This document shows positions 11,711 to 22,471 of a DNA stretch of 64,000 nt, piece after piece (the stretch's first letter is position 1; every line of letters starts with the position of its first letter). The DNA is taken from NCBI GenBank assembly GCA_963932465.1, contig OZ010794.1, forward strand, positions 212,797,748 to 212,861,747, written 5' to 3'. Under the pieces are notes generated by a model. The model did no database searches. It had not been told where the DNA came from and was given only the letters and a program-made list of their open reading frames with translations. Made by a program: the position numbers and the translations under genes. This stretch comes from Maratus speciosus (taxonomy: Eukaryota > Arthropoda > Arachnida > Araneae > Salticidae).

Positions 11711-12244
11711 TGTATGTGAATACTGTGTGTAACTTTAAGATTGAAGACAAATAGTTTCCTTTTTCACATTTTTATATCACACAGCACACAAATGTTACAA
11801 ACAATCACAAACACTGAAAAACATATAGAATGATGAGGTGACTTTGGGGTAATAACCCGCTGTTAGAACAAGTGACGTTCGTAAAACATATTATGGGGAA
11901 TACTCCCGCTATAAGCAACAGAATAATTGGGGATAAGACCCGCTATAACATACGTGCCACAATGGCAGCTAAAGAACAACTACTCTATACTTGGGGATAA
12001 GACCCGCTCGAATACACAACGTGCCGCAATGGCAGCTAAAGAACAACTACTCTATACTTGGGGATAAGACCCGCTCGAATACACAACGTGCCGCAATGGC
12101 AGCTAAAGAACAACTACTCTATACTTGGGGATAAGACCCGCTCGAATACACAACGTGCCGCAATGGCAGCTAAAGAACAACTACACTGGGTCACATGACC
12201 GCAAAGCTACGGAGCTCGTTCGGCATGCGCACAAGGTCCGAACA
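11711..12244 (-). repeat. 5' LTR of the BEL element (534 bp)
   Basis: Same ends as the other LTR. It is 136 bp longer: two extra 67-bp units (134 bp) plus a 2-bp indel near 11826. In coding orientation this is the upstream, promoter-bearing LTR. Confidence 0.93.
11986..12186. repeat. 67-bp tandem repeat inside the LTR, three units
   Basis: TATACTTGGGGATAAGACCC starts at 11986, 12053 and 12120, a period of 67. Units 2 and 3 are nearly identical. The other LTR has one unit, so the array expanded or contracted during or after reverse transcription. Confidence 0.9.
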
Positions 12245-12249
12245 GATAT

Positions 12250-12930
12250 ATAGATACCAAAGATGCATAACTGGTAATTTTTGTATCATTTTCTGTTTAT
12301 AATAACTGTGTGAAACAGAAAAATTAAAATTAAAAAATAAATAAAAATAATATCTTATGTTTATCCGAAAATTACTATTCTCTTGAAAAAAATTCCAAAT
12401 ATGTGCCCCTATAAACTATATAAATACCGAAAGATTGTGCTGGATACTACATACAAATATTTTAAAAAAATGCCTTATTTGGGGCGGAGCTACTCAACTG
12501 CGAAATCCGAAGAATTTTTGGAATAAATTCTGCAGAAAATATGACAACTGATGTATTTTAGATTCCATTGAGCATATAAGCATTGTTTTTCGACTTCATG
12601 TTCATTTTGATATCGGCAGCGTTGAGAATGTTGCTCATGTGTTCATTAAAATTTAAAATACAACAATTCTATAACTATTTATTCCAAAAATTCTTCGGGT
12701 GTCGAGATGAGTATCTGGTCAACATATTGCGTGAATCATTAAAATACCGTAGAAAATTTCCGAAATACCTATACCGGTTTAAAAAAAAGTTCCAGGAATC
12801 TGTTCCGTGCATTAAAACTTCTTTAAAATTCAGATTACAAAATTCCTTTTTAAGTCTTTCCAACAAAGTTAAAAAGTCTTTTCTCATTCGGTTTGTATGT
12901 CCGTCTGCCCACGCTCTATCTCCCATATAT
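12250..12930. other. No gene recognised between BEL element and satellite
   Basis: An open frame at 12583-12999 (138 residues) runs into the satellite and resembles no family I know; probably chance. Confidence 0.4.
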
Positions 12931-15268
12931 ATACTAGGATTTTATGCAATTCTTAAACGTTATTTAGTATCGCCAAGGCATATTGGGTACTGTATATGAA
13001 TAATGTGGATTAGTAGTTTATTTACAGGGACACTAAAAATAATTCCATTACATTATGGTATATGGAGTAATATCGTTTGCAGAGTATTTTAACGAGATTA
13101 CGCTATTTTAAATGTGTTGAAACATACATAAATCGCTGAATTTTTCTAGAAGATGATTCCGATAGAATAGTACATTAATAGAATTTCTCATTCATTAACA
13201 GAGACACAAAATAATTCGATTACATTAATTAAAGTTTTTGAGTAATTATTACTGGAATTGCGTTTTAAAATTCGGTATTTGCTTTAAAATTGAAATAAAT
13301 TTTTGCATGTCACTCGTTGTATACTAGGATTTTATGCAATTCTTAAATGTTATTTAGTATCGCCAAGGCATATTGGGTACTGTATATGAATAATGTGGAT
13401 TAGTAGTTCATTTACAGGGACACTAAAAATAATTCCATTACATTATGGTATATGGGGTAATATCGTTTGCAGGGTATTTTAACGAGATTACGCTATTTTA
13501 AATGTGTTGAAACATACATAAATCGCTGAATTTTTCCAGAAGATGATTCCGATAGAATAGTACATTAATAGAATTTCTCATTCATTAACAGAGACACAAA
13601 ATAATTCGATTACATTAATTAAAGTTTTTGAGTAATTATTACTGGAATTGCGTTTTAAAATTCGGTATTTGCTTTAAAATTTAAATAATTTTTTGCATGT
13701 CACTCGTTGTATACTAGGATTTTATGAAATTCTTAAACGTTATTTAGTATCGCCAAGGCATATTGGGTACTGTATATGAATAATGTGGATTAGTAGTTCA
13801 TTTACAGGGACACTAAAAATAATTCCATTACATTATGGTATATGGGGTAATATCGTTTGCAGAGTATTTTAACGAGATTACGCTATTTTAAATGTGTTGA
13901 AACATACATAAATCGCTGAATTTTTCTAGAAGATGATTCCGATAGAATAGTACATTAATAGAATTTCTCATTCATTAACAGAGACACAAAATAATTCGAT
14001 TACATTAATTAAAGTTTTTGAGTAATTATTACTGGAATTGCGTTTTAAAATTCGGTATTTGCTTTAAAATTTAAATAATTTTTTGCATGTCACTCGTTGT
14101 ATACTAGGATTTTATGCAATTCTTAAACGTTATTTAGTATCTCCAAGGCATATTGGGTACTGTGTATGAATAATGTGGATTAGTAGTTCATTTACAGGGA
14201 CACTAAAAATAATTCTATTACATTATGGTATATTGGGCAATATCGTTTGCAGAGTATTTTAACGAGATTACGCTATTTTAAATGTGTTGAAACATACATA
14301 AATCGCTGAATTTTTCCAGAAGATGATTCCGATAGAATAGTTCATTAATAGAATTTCTCATTCATTAACAGAGACACAAAATAATTCGATTACATTAATT
14401 AAAGTTTTTGAGTAATTATTACTGGAATTGCGTTTTAAAATTCGGTATTTGCTTTAAAATTTAAATAATTTTTTGCATGTCACTCGTTGTATACTAGGAT
14501 TTTATGCAATTCTTAAACGTTATTTAGTATCGCCAAGGCATATTGGGTACTGTATATGAATAATGTGGATTAGTAGTTCATTTACAGGGACACTAAAAAT
14601 AATTCCATTACATTATGGTATATGGGGTAATATCGTTTGCAGAGTATTTTAACGAGATTACGCTATTTTAAATGTGTTGAAACATACATAAATCGCTGAA
14701 TTGTTCTAGAAGATGATTCCGATAGAATAGTACATTAATAGAATCTCTCATTCATTAACAGAGACACAAAATAATTCGATTACATTAATTAAAGTTTTTG
14801 AGTAATTATTACTGGAATTGCGTTATAAAATTCGGTATTTGCTTTAAAATTTAAATAATTTTTTGCATGTCACGCATTGTATACTAGGATTTTATGCAAT
14901 TCTTAAACGTTATTTAGTATCTCCAAGGCATATTGGGTACTGTATATGAATAATGTGGATTAGTAGTTCATTTACAGGGACACTAAAAATAATTCCATTA
15001 CATTATGGTATATGGGGTAATATCGTTTGCAGAGTATTTTAACGAGATTACGCTAGTTTAAATGTGTTGAAACATACATAAATCGCTGAATTTTTCCAGA
15101 AGATGATTCCGATAGAATAGTTCATTAATAGAATTTCTCATTCATTAGCTGAGACACAAAATAATTCGATTACATTAATTAAAGTTTTTGAGTAATAATT
15201 GCTGGAATTGCGTTTTAAAATTCGGTATTCGCTTTAAAATTTAAATTTTTTTTGCATGTCACTCGTTG
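12931..15268. repeat. 390-bp satellite, six tandem copies
   Basis: The unit starting ATACTAGGATTTTATGCAAT recurs at 12930, 13321, 13711, 14101, 14491 and 14881. After the first copy the period is exactly 390 bp. Copies differ by only a few substitutions each. AT-rich, no coding frame. The array stops abruptly at about 15268. Typical of a satellite or a short satellite seeding in a chromosome arm. Confidence 0.95.
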
Positions 15269-16530
15269 TATATAAGTTTTATATATCATATACAGGTCTG
15301 CACGAAAGAATTTAAATTGCTGAAGGGGAATTTCTAAATGCGTTATATGTATGTCTTAACTGTACTAAACTTTGGCATGCATGTAGTTAATATATACGAA
15401 TCTATATATCAGATACAGTGCTTCTCAATGAATTCGGATCATTTTTCATTTGTAGATGAGGACAGCTGAAATTAAGTTTTCAAAAATGTTATGCGTTTCC
15501 ATATGTTGAATTGGACATAATATTGTAACCTATTAAACGGTTCAGTTTTTTACAATATTCTGAATGTGTAGGAAAACGTTTCATAAATTATGTGCTTGAC
15601 GCATGATTTGCTTTTCTTGTTTGACATAAATAATGCCGTATATGGAACAAATAGCCGGTCTGTTTAATAAACATAGCCTTATCTTAACACGATTATAAAA
15701 TATATTATCATTCGTAATAGAGTTAAGTAAAATAATTTAAACACTGGTGTAACGCTCGAACAATACGCACGCCATCATATTTTCTCTTCTTTTCTTTCTT
15801 TCTTTCTTTCTTTCTTTTCTTTTTTTTCTTTCTGACAAGCTGAGTAAATTAGACTTTACGAGACGAGAAGAATGTTTACAGAGTGGTTGTTGCCGACGAG
15901 GCATTTGAGCTAAGCCGTATTTTAATTTAACTGAGTTATTTTGTAAATAATAACATGTAAATACCTTGTAAATATTAAACTTATTAGTCGATGATAAGTT
16001 ATCCAGTTTTATTTTGTAACATAAGATAGTTTCCACCCCGGATTCTGAATAATAGGTTACACTGGAATATTTGTAGTAATTTGTTTTGCGGAAATTTCCT
16101 AAAATTAACACTATACATTTTTCAAGGTTGTATGACCAATATTCGTACACATGAAGGGGTTTCAATGTGTTTTTTTTAAAAAAAAAATAACTGTCCCTGT
16201 AAAAGAAATATAACTGCTACGCATCTGTTTTCAATTTAAAAAATGCTATTGTATATCTCAATAACCTATAGTAATTTTGTAGAAATGTAATTAAAATTTC
16301 TACTTTTTAGCAACAATCTTTCCGCGATTTTTTGTGTGGCCCTGTAAAAAATGCATAATTTCTACGTTTGTCAAATTATAATTTAATAGAATTGTCATAG
16401 GAAAAACACATGTAGGCAAAGTTTCAGCTCAATAGATAATTGAAAGTGTCATTAATTGTCTTGCAAGATTTGAACTAATATTTTATGTGGCCCTGTAAGA
16501 AAAAGCGTAACTGCTATGTCTTATAATATA
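15269..16530. other. No gene; contains a CTTT microsatellite
   Basis: A (CTTT)n tract lies at about 15783-15833. From 16140 on, variants of GGCCCTGTAAnAAA...ATAACTGCTA occur three times (about 16193, 16340, 16490), suggesting a short degenerate tandem or dispersed repeat. The 142-residue open frame at 15737-16165 (-) encodes a Lys/Arg/Glu run from the microsatellite and is not a supported gene. Confidence 0.5.
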
Positions 16531-16670
16531 CAAGGGCAATTCGGAAAGTAACCTCCATTTATGAATAATAATAATAAAAAAAAAACTAATGAAAGGAAAC
16601 ATGTTTTATTACTTACGTATGAAAGACACGTTCTTCAGCTACTTCTCAACATAATTGCCGTATTTCCCCA
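16531..16670 (-). mobile_element. Mariner 3'-end fragment
   Basis: ACAAGGGCAATTCGGAAAGT at about 16529 is a typical mariner terminal repeat and resembles the left end of the mariner at 17.08 kb. Reading the minus strand into it gives GNYVEK then a stop at about 16642, the usual mariner transposase C-terminus. Only about 140 bp survive. Confidence 0.7.
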
Positions 16671-16869
16671 TTAAAGACTTACGTTGCGTTTTCGCAACAT
16701 TATATTTGGGATTTTTTAAAGTTTTTTTATACCAGTAAAAGAGAAAGATAAAATTTTCCTTATTTAATTAACATTTTACTGTGATTCTTTATGTAATAGT
16801 AAGTGTTTAACAAAAAGTGGTGTTAACTGAATAAAATTCCTGTAATACATGCTGGTCCTTAATGGGTTA
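16665..16869. mobile_element. Probable TTAA MITE (H-like) next to mariner fragment
   Basis: The right end reads CCTTAATGGGTTAA; the left has the inverted CCCCATTAAAG. The interior contains TACCAGTAAAAG, CTTATTTAATTAACATTTTA and AAAAAGTGGTGTTAAC, matching MITE H at 47.8 kb. The left TTAA is not preserved. Confidence 0.55.
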
Positions 16870-16945
16870 ATTAAAACAATTATCATAGCGGTAAATCAGC
16901 TTTGAAATTCCATCGTCACAGACTTCTGCCGCCGGCTTATTCAAC
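16868..16945 (+). repeat. Left arm of a ~75-bp inverted repeat around the mariner
   Basis: AATTATCATAGCGGTAAATC through GCCGCCGGCTTATTCAAC is the reverse complement, with few differences, of 18463-18536. The mariner lies between the arms, so it may have inserted into an older TIR element. Confidence 0.75.
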
Positions 16946-17074
16946 TGCAATTATTTTTAAATTCAACTCGCACCACTCTTTCAATCCAAAGAATTCTAAC
17001 ATACTTTTCTATATAATTTGCTGATAAATGTACTACCAAAAATGTTTAAAAAAATAGTGGGTCCAATAAAATAT

Positions 17075-18409
17075 TACGAGAGCAATTCGGAAACTAATTT
17101 TCGTTTTGTTGTATAAATGAACAACACGCCTACTTTCGACAATTTTTTTATTTACATCTCAAAGGTACAGCTGTCTTCTATTTTTCAACATAGTCACCAT
17201 GTACATCCAAGCACTTGTCATACCGTTTTACCAACTTACCAATCCCTTCTGAATAAAACTCAGCTGTCTGCAAATTCAGCCACTTGTCATAGTGGTTTGA
17301 AGATCCACATCGTCAGCGAAGTGCTGTCCTCCAAGCCACATCTTCATTTCCTTAAACGGATGAAAATCAGAAGGAACCAAGTCGGGGATGTAGGGGGAAT
17401 GATTAAACACGTCCCATTCGAATTGGCGCAAAAGATTTTGTGTTCTCTGAGCACTGTGAGGGCGAGCTTTATCGTGCAAGAACCAATTCTAGATGCCAGC
17501 AGGCCGCGACGTTTTTTCTGGATGGCTCTTTTCAGTTTCTTCAAAGTGTTACAGTAAACTTCAGAATTTATTGTCTTACCACGTTTCATGAATTCGACCA
17601 GCAATATACCATGAGCATCCCAAAACACGGTTAACATAATCTTCCTCGATGTCAAAGTTTGACGGGCTTTCCTCAGCCGGTTTGGAGAACCGGTATGACC
17701 CCATGCTATTGACTGTTTCTTTGTTTCAGCATTTACATACGCAATCCAGGTCTCGTCGCCAGTCACTATTCTATTCAAAAACTTCTCCGCTTCCGTGTTG
17801 TACCGGGAAAGAAAGTCTAAGGCAGCGCCCATTCTAATAATTTTGCGTGTCTCCGTAAAAATCTTTGTTACCCATCGAGCACAGAACTTCCGGTAGCTTA
17901 ATTTTTCAGTGACAATTTCGTACAAAACAGTCCGAGAAATGTTCGGAAATTCTTGGGAAAGTTCCGAGATTGTGAATCGACGGATCTGACGAATTTTGTC
18001 TTCAATTTGCTCGACGAGATTATCATTCACTACAGACGGCCTCCCACACCTTGATTCATCATGGATGCTTGTTCTTCCTCCTTTAAAGAACCTGACCCAT
18101 TGACGCACTACAGCTTCACTCATAATGTTTGGGCCATATATGGCACACAGACTATGAATGTTCGCTGCTGACAGTTTTTTCGCCCAAAGAAATCTTATTA
18201 CTCCTCGTACATCGCATTTGGCAGGATTTTCAATAGCAGCGCACATTTTGTAACGTTATAACGAGGAAACGCGCGGTAGTTCGACACTCTCCCTAAGATT
18301 GCTGAAATTTTATGGAATTACAGCTTGCTTGATTTAGCAATGGTTACGCTCCGCCCACTACTAATACTGCCACGCCTCGACGGAAGTTACGTTTCAAAAT
18401 GTCCTTTTA
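17075..18409 (-). mobile_element. Mariner transposon, nearly full length
   Basis: The left end is TA then CGAGAGCAATTCGGAAACTA. The right end is an imperfect inverted match (GTTTCAAAATGTCC) followed by TTTTA. About 1.33 kb with one transposase gene on the minus strand. The exact right boundary is uncertain by a few bases because of poly-T and poly-A. Confidence 0.8.
17178..18246 (-). pseudogene. Mariner transposase, two frameshifts
   Basis: DNA cut-and-paste transposase of the mariner (DD34D) family. The N-terminal helix-turn-helix region and WVRFFKGGRTSIHDESRCGRPS-type linker start at 18246. The first catalytic Asp is residue 164 in VTGDETWI. The main frame runs to about 17480, then shifts: the second motif HDKARPH and third motif VPSDFHPF (34 residues apart) lie in the frame 17276-17479. 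A second shift near 17276 restores the usual C-terminus ending GDYVEK and a stop at 17178-17180. All three acidic residues survive, but the frame does not. Confidence 0.88.
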
Positions 18410-18462
18410 TTACAAAAAAAAAAAAAAATACTGGTGCGGATAGAATAGAACGAACAGCCCTG

Positions 18463-18536
18463 TTGAATAGGCCGGCGTCAGAAGTCTGTGACGATGGAAT
18501 TTCAAAGCTGATTTACAGCTATGATAATTGTTTTAA
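18463..18536 (-). repeat. Right arm of the inverted repeat around the mariner
   Basis: GTTGAATAGGCCGGCGTCAG through GATAATTGTTTTAA mirrors 16868-16945. It stops two bases before the TA where the Tc1 fold-back element begins. Confidence 0.75.
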
Positions 18537-18823
18537 ATACAGTAGCGCTAAAAAGTATTTTGACAACTTTATGTTCTCTGTTATTTTATTTAATATAAAA
18601 ATGTAAAAGAAAATATATTCCCTATAACTGAGAACAATATTACTGCAGCTATTCCAATGTGTCAAGTTTCAACTTTTTTGTTTACATTCGGCGCCACCGA
18701 AGAAATATGATATTTCCTTAGCTCAAAAGTATTTTGACAATTAGTTTGTATTTAATTGTTGAAGATGTTAGTGGCGCTATAGCTTCGATTAGTGTTTATA
18801 TTGACTTATTGTGATTATTTTTA

Positions 18824-19250
18824 AATGCCGAAATGTAAAAAAATATTGAAGTGTTTCTAGAAAATCCGCTGTTAATGCATTTAAGAAAGGTAGACTGCAA
18901 GCAGAATTAGCTTGTTCTTTTAACGCGTCTCGGCAACATGTTATTACATGGAATAAAGTTTTTAATAAACAGAAATACATCGAAAATAAGTGTCAAATTG
19001 GCCATCCGAAAACAACAACTTGCAATATTGACTGTATTATAAAAATGATATCTAAAAGTGATTGTCGTAAGTCCGCTGTAATAATAAAAAATAAAATGAA
19101 AGAAAATTACGGCATAGACATACACGTTTCATCAGTCAAACGACGCCAAAACCTCTATGGTTTACATGGCAGATGACCAGCAAAAACACGTTTGTTATCT
19201 ACTAAGAATAGGAAGGCTAGAGTTGCATTTGTAAAACGGCATAACCCTTT
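18824..19250 (+). pseudogene. Tc1-like transposase N-terminus, left arm
   Basis: Degenerate coding remnant beginning near ATGCCGAAATGTAAA. It keeps the Tc1 DNA-binding segment: the region around 19120-19240 matches the right arm's HVSSVKRRLNRYGLHGR and continues into the KNRKARVAFVKRH motif, but with stops. It ends before any catalytic Asp. Confidence 0.7.
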
Positions 19251-19251
19251 C

Positions 19252-19452
19252 GGGGGCAAAGCAATTCCATTGCTAAAGTGAGCAAGTTAATGATTGACAC
19301 CGGAATTTGAAAACAAATTTATTTTTAAATAAGAAAAATCTATATTTCACACACATAATAAACCGATTTTTTTTAAAAACCGAAACTCTGGTGCCAATCA
19401 TTAATTTCAACACTTCAGCAATGGAATTGCTTAGCCCCTGTAAGGGTTATGC
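19252..19452. mobile_element. MITE-like palindrome at the fold-back centre
   Basis: Ends AACCCTTTCGGGGGCAAAGC (left) and its mirror AGCCCCTGTAAGGGTT (right). The interior has GACACCGGAATTT and TCTGGTGCCAATC around an AT-rich centre. This matches families C and K (34.36 and 48.03 kb). The TTAA flanks are replaced by ATAA/TTAT. Confidence 0.6.
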
Positions 19453-19454
19453 CG

Positions 19455-19865
19455 TTTTACAAATGCAACTCTAGCCTTCTTATTCTTATTAAATTAGATA
19501 CGTGTTTCTGCTGGACTTCTGCCATGTAAACCATAGCGGTTTAGGCGTCGTTTGACTGATGAAACGTGCATGTCTATGCCGTAATTTTCTTTCAATTCAT
19601 ATTTTATTATTACAGCGGACTTACGATAATCACTTGTAGATATCATTTTTATAATACAGTCAACATTGCAAGCTGTTTTGTTTCGGATGGCCATTTTTGA
19701 GGCTTATTTTCGATGTATTTCTGTTTATTAAAAACGTTATTCCATGTAATAACAAGTTTCCGAGACACGTTAAAAGTCTGCTTGCTGTCTACCTTTCTTA
19801 AGTGCATTTACAGCGGCTTTTCTAGAATCACTTCAACATTTTTTACATTTCGGTATTCCTGATCC
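19455..19865 (-). pseudogene. Tc1-like transposase N-terminus, right arm
   Basis: Inverted counterpart of the left-arm remnant. An open piece at 19494-19694 contains KSAVIIKYELKENYGIDMHV and VKRRLNRYGLHGRSPA, the paired-like DNA-binding part of Tc1 transposases. The catalytic domain is missing. Confidence 0.75.
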
Positions 19866-20151
19866 TTAAAATTAATCATAATAAGTCAATATAAACACTA
19901 ATCGAAGCTATAGCCCCATTGACGCCTTCAACAATTAAATGCAAACTAATTGTCAAAATACTTTTGAGCTAAGGAGGAGTCATATTTCTTCGGTGGCGCC
20001 GAATGTAAACAAACAACTTGAAACTTCATACATTTGAATAACTGCAGTCATATTGTTCTCTATTACAGGGACTATATTTCCTTTTACATTTTTATATTAA
20101 GTAAAATAAGAGAGAATATAAGGTTGTCAAATACTTTTGATCGCTACTGTA

Positions 20152-20490
20152 TGGTCAAACACAGATATTTATTTTAACTGGTGGTAGTTTACTTCGGCGG
20201 TAGTCGAGCTCTGTGTTTCAGCCATATTGTGACAACTTTGACAAACTCTTGTCAGTTCCATTTAAAGAGGCTATAATACTCGAGCCAACTTCCACAGTAA
20301 AAACGAAAAGCAATTTTTAAAATATTTGTGTGAATAAGCCGCTAAAATAAGCAGAAATTTTCCATTCAAATTTACCGGTGCACGTTTGCGTCGGCGGTAA
20401 TGAGAAACCTATTGATTTGATGAAAAGAAATCAATCGCCATTTTGTGACTTTTGCGTAAGTCCTAGGTTGCTTCACTTGCAATTGGTAGA
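20152..20490 (-). repeat. Dispersed repeat E, copy b (partial)
   Basis: AACTGGTGGTAGTTTAC...GGCGGTAGTCGAGCTCTGTG and GCCATATTGTGACAACTTTG match E pieces at 41340-41420 and 63480-63570. Confidence 0.55.
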
Positions 20491-20498
20491 TTATACAA

Positions 20499-21036
20499 TA
20501 CAGGGTCATGGGAAAATAATGCATAGATTTAAAAAAAAATCATAACATCGAAACCTTTTATGTTAAATGAGTAATTTTTTCACTACACGATAACTGGTGA
20601 ACGCAAGTTTGGTTTTAGTTCAACATAATTCGTTTGCGTGTCTGTGTTATGCGCGGATTAGTTGTGCAAGTCGTCAAGGTCAGCCAACGCGCCAGACTAC
20701 AGCTGCTCAGTACAATGTTGACCGTGCAACAAAAAGCACAGTACGATGTTGACCATGCAACAAAAAGCACAATGCGTGATTTGGTATGTGGAGTCAAAGC
20801 CAATAGTCAGTGTACAGCGACTTTTTCGGAGAACTTATCCAGGTCAAACTGCTCCTGGTGCTCACATTGTACACATTTGCTCTTGGTGCACACCGGACGG
20901 TGCTCACATTGAAACATACTAAGGTATGAAAAAAAATCTTTTTTAACGCACATTATAAGACTAAAACCAATAAATTACCTTTCATAGTTTTTTATGACAT
21001 TTATTAAAATCTATGCATTATTTTTCGATGACAGTG
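20499..21036. mobile_element. TA-flanked TIR element W (~0.54 kb)
   Basis: The left end CAGGGTCATGGGAAAATAAT and right end (inverted) ACTGTCATCGAAAAATAATG share an inner GCATAGATTT. Both sit next to TA. Inside, AATGTTGACCGTGCAACAAA repeats once 36 bp later. Probably a non-autonomous Tc1/mariner-type element; no catalytic motif seen in the 92-residue frame at 20634. Confidence 0.65.
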
Positions 21037-21039
21037 TAT

Positions 21040-22471
21040 ATGTCTCCTTCTCTTTATTCATAACTCCATTGTGCGCACCATTGATGCATCCTGCGACCCA
21101 ATCTAAGAACAGAGATGAGGAGACATATATTGTAGTGTCCAGTAGTTGAGAGTGAAATAACTGAGGATGTAGTCACAAAATATTTGTTTACAACGGATCA
21201 GTGCCTGATAAACGCCGTTGCTATCTTCCACCGGCAAAAAAGTATAGAAAATTTTTATGAGAAAAATTTTTCGTAAATAAGGTAATTAAATATGTAGAAA
21301 GTTTCTATTAATATTTATTGATGGGCGTTTGCCAGGTGATTACCTAATTCACAGACATTCTCAAGATGATTTTTTTAAGTTATCATAGTATGGCGGAATC
21401 ACAGCGTCTGACGTTTGATTTAGAGCTGAAAATTTACAAATTATTATTTAACCCCTTAACGCTCGAATTAAATTACGGTTGAATAATTCAAATTGCTTAT
21501 TGGCACCACTTTTATGAAAAAGAAATATTCACCTTATTTAATGACAGGTAAAACGATACTAAAATATAGCCAATTTCACTATTTTATAAAACTGGTGGGA
21601 ATCAAACAATTTGAGTAAGAGACACAGCCGGAGAATATCGCGGGAGCGAGAATTAAGGGGTTAAAAGCGTTTATAATAAACATAATTTCAAATACCAGAA
21701 AAAGTTAGAAGTGCACTTTTAATATAAAATACCAAATTTCAGAAAAGTTGATATGAAGATTAAACCAGTGTTGCTCTAGCCAACGAAGGTGTCTAGGTAG
21801 AAGACACTTCGCAGTTGAGACTTAAACAGAAAGACGTCGGAACGTTTAGCATTGTCAGTTTCAATTCATGATCTACTATCTTCTTCCGATATGAACTCTG
21901 GTTTTTTTTATTAAAATAGGAGGCCAAACTGGAAATCATGAAAACAACTCTTGCATTTTAATAAAAAAAAAAACTGCTGAGTAGATTAAACAGCTATTCG
22001 ATTTAGAATAAAGTCATTTTTTAGCTTGTGTTTAAAATATATACTTGGGAAGTCGTCTGTACATAGATGTTAAAAGAAACTGGAATTTTCAATACGAAAA
22101 TGTAACTTTCACATCATATTCAGATTCATCTGTTAGTTTTTCCTTCCTATATTCTCTGACATTGACTTGTAGAAAGACATTTAGTCAGAAACGGCGGACA
22201 TGACGGAACCGCTCGGCCTACTTTTACCGGGAAAACTTCCAGCAATAAAAACGAATAGATAATTTCAGAAATTTTGAGTAAAAAAAGGCGCTTGAGGAAA
22301 GTTCTATTCAAATTTACAGGCAGTAATTTGCCTCGGAGGTAATCAGACCCTGCGGAAACAATTACAGATTGAGATTCACGATTTTGAGGATTTGTCAATT
22401 CCTCTTCATTCAAAGTTTCATGATTTAGTCATGAGCTTTTTTACCAATTCATCCATATAGTTTTCATCCAC
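21040..22471 (+). repeat. Dispersed repeat E, copy c
   Basis: Shares with copy a the order GAGACATAT, AACTGAGGATGTAGTCACAA, ATCAGTGCCTGATAAACGCC, ACCAGAAAAAGTTAGAAG, GATATGAACTCTGGTTTTTT and CAGACCCTGCGGAAAC. Interrupted by MITE A1. No gene. Confidence 0.65.
21448..21664 (+). mobile_element. TTAA MITE family A, copy 1
   Basis: TTAA-CCCCTTAACGCTCGAATTAA at left, GCGAGAATTAAGGGG-TTAA at right, about 210 bp. Carries the core CACCACTTTT...CACCTTATTTAATGACAG...AACTGGTGGGAATC. Inserted in repeat E. Confidence 0.9.

Larger units (their letters stand above)
5738..12244 (-). mobile_element. BEL/Pao LTR retrotransposon, complete but frameshifted
   Basis: Complete element on the minus strand. It has two direct LTRs starting TGT and ending ACA on the plus strand, and the 5-bp target duplication GATAT at 5733-5737 and 12245-12249. 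The order is gag, zinc knuckles, protease, reverse transcriptase, RNase H, integrase, which is the Pao/BEL order with integrase last and no envelope-like frame. Excluding a 67-bp tandem expansion, the LTRs differ by only about five substitutions and one small indel by eye, so insertion was fairly recent. Two frameshifts and an unusual protease motif make this copy unlikely to be autonomous. The internal region begins with a TGG-type primer binding site and ends with a G-rich tract next to the 3' LTR. Confidence 0.95.
18540..20149. mobile_element. Palindromic fold-back element built from two Tc1 halves
   Basis: Flanked by TA at 18538-18539 and 20150-20151. The left arm (18540 to about 19262) and right arm (about 19440-20149) are inverted copies over ~710 bp, roughly 90% alike by eye. 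Both ends carry the same terminal repeat (CAGTAGCG...AAAAGTATTTTGACAAC) and both arms hold the 5' half of the same Tc1-like transposase, pointing inward. The transposase 3' half is absent. The loop is itself a palindromic MITE-like sequence. Confidence 0.85.

Noticed and set aside
5738..12244. Endogenous retrovirus with envelope
   Set aside because: No frame lies between the integrase stop and the 3' LTR; only gag and pol domains are present.
12583..12999. 138-residue open frame (+)
   Set aside because: No recognisable domain, AT-biased composition, and its 3' end is satellite sequence.
12931..15268. CRISPR-like regular array
   Set aside because: Units are 390 bp with no variable spacers; it is a eukaryotic satellite.
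15737..16165. 142-residue open frame (-)
   Set aside because: Its charged C-terminal part is the translated CTTT microsatellite.
17117..17837. Plus-strand frames over the mariner
   Set aside because: Antisense shadows of the transposase.
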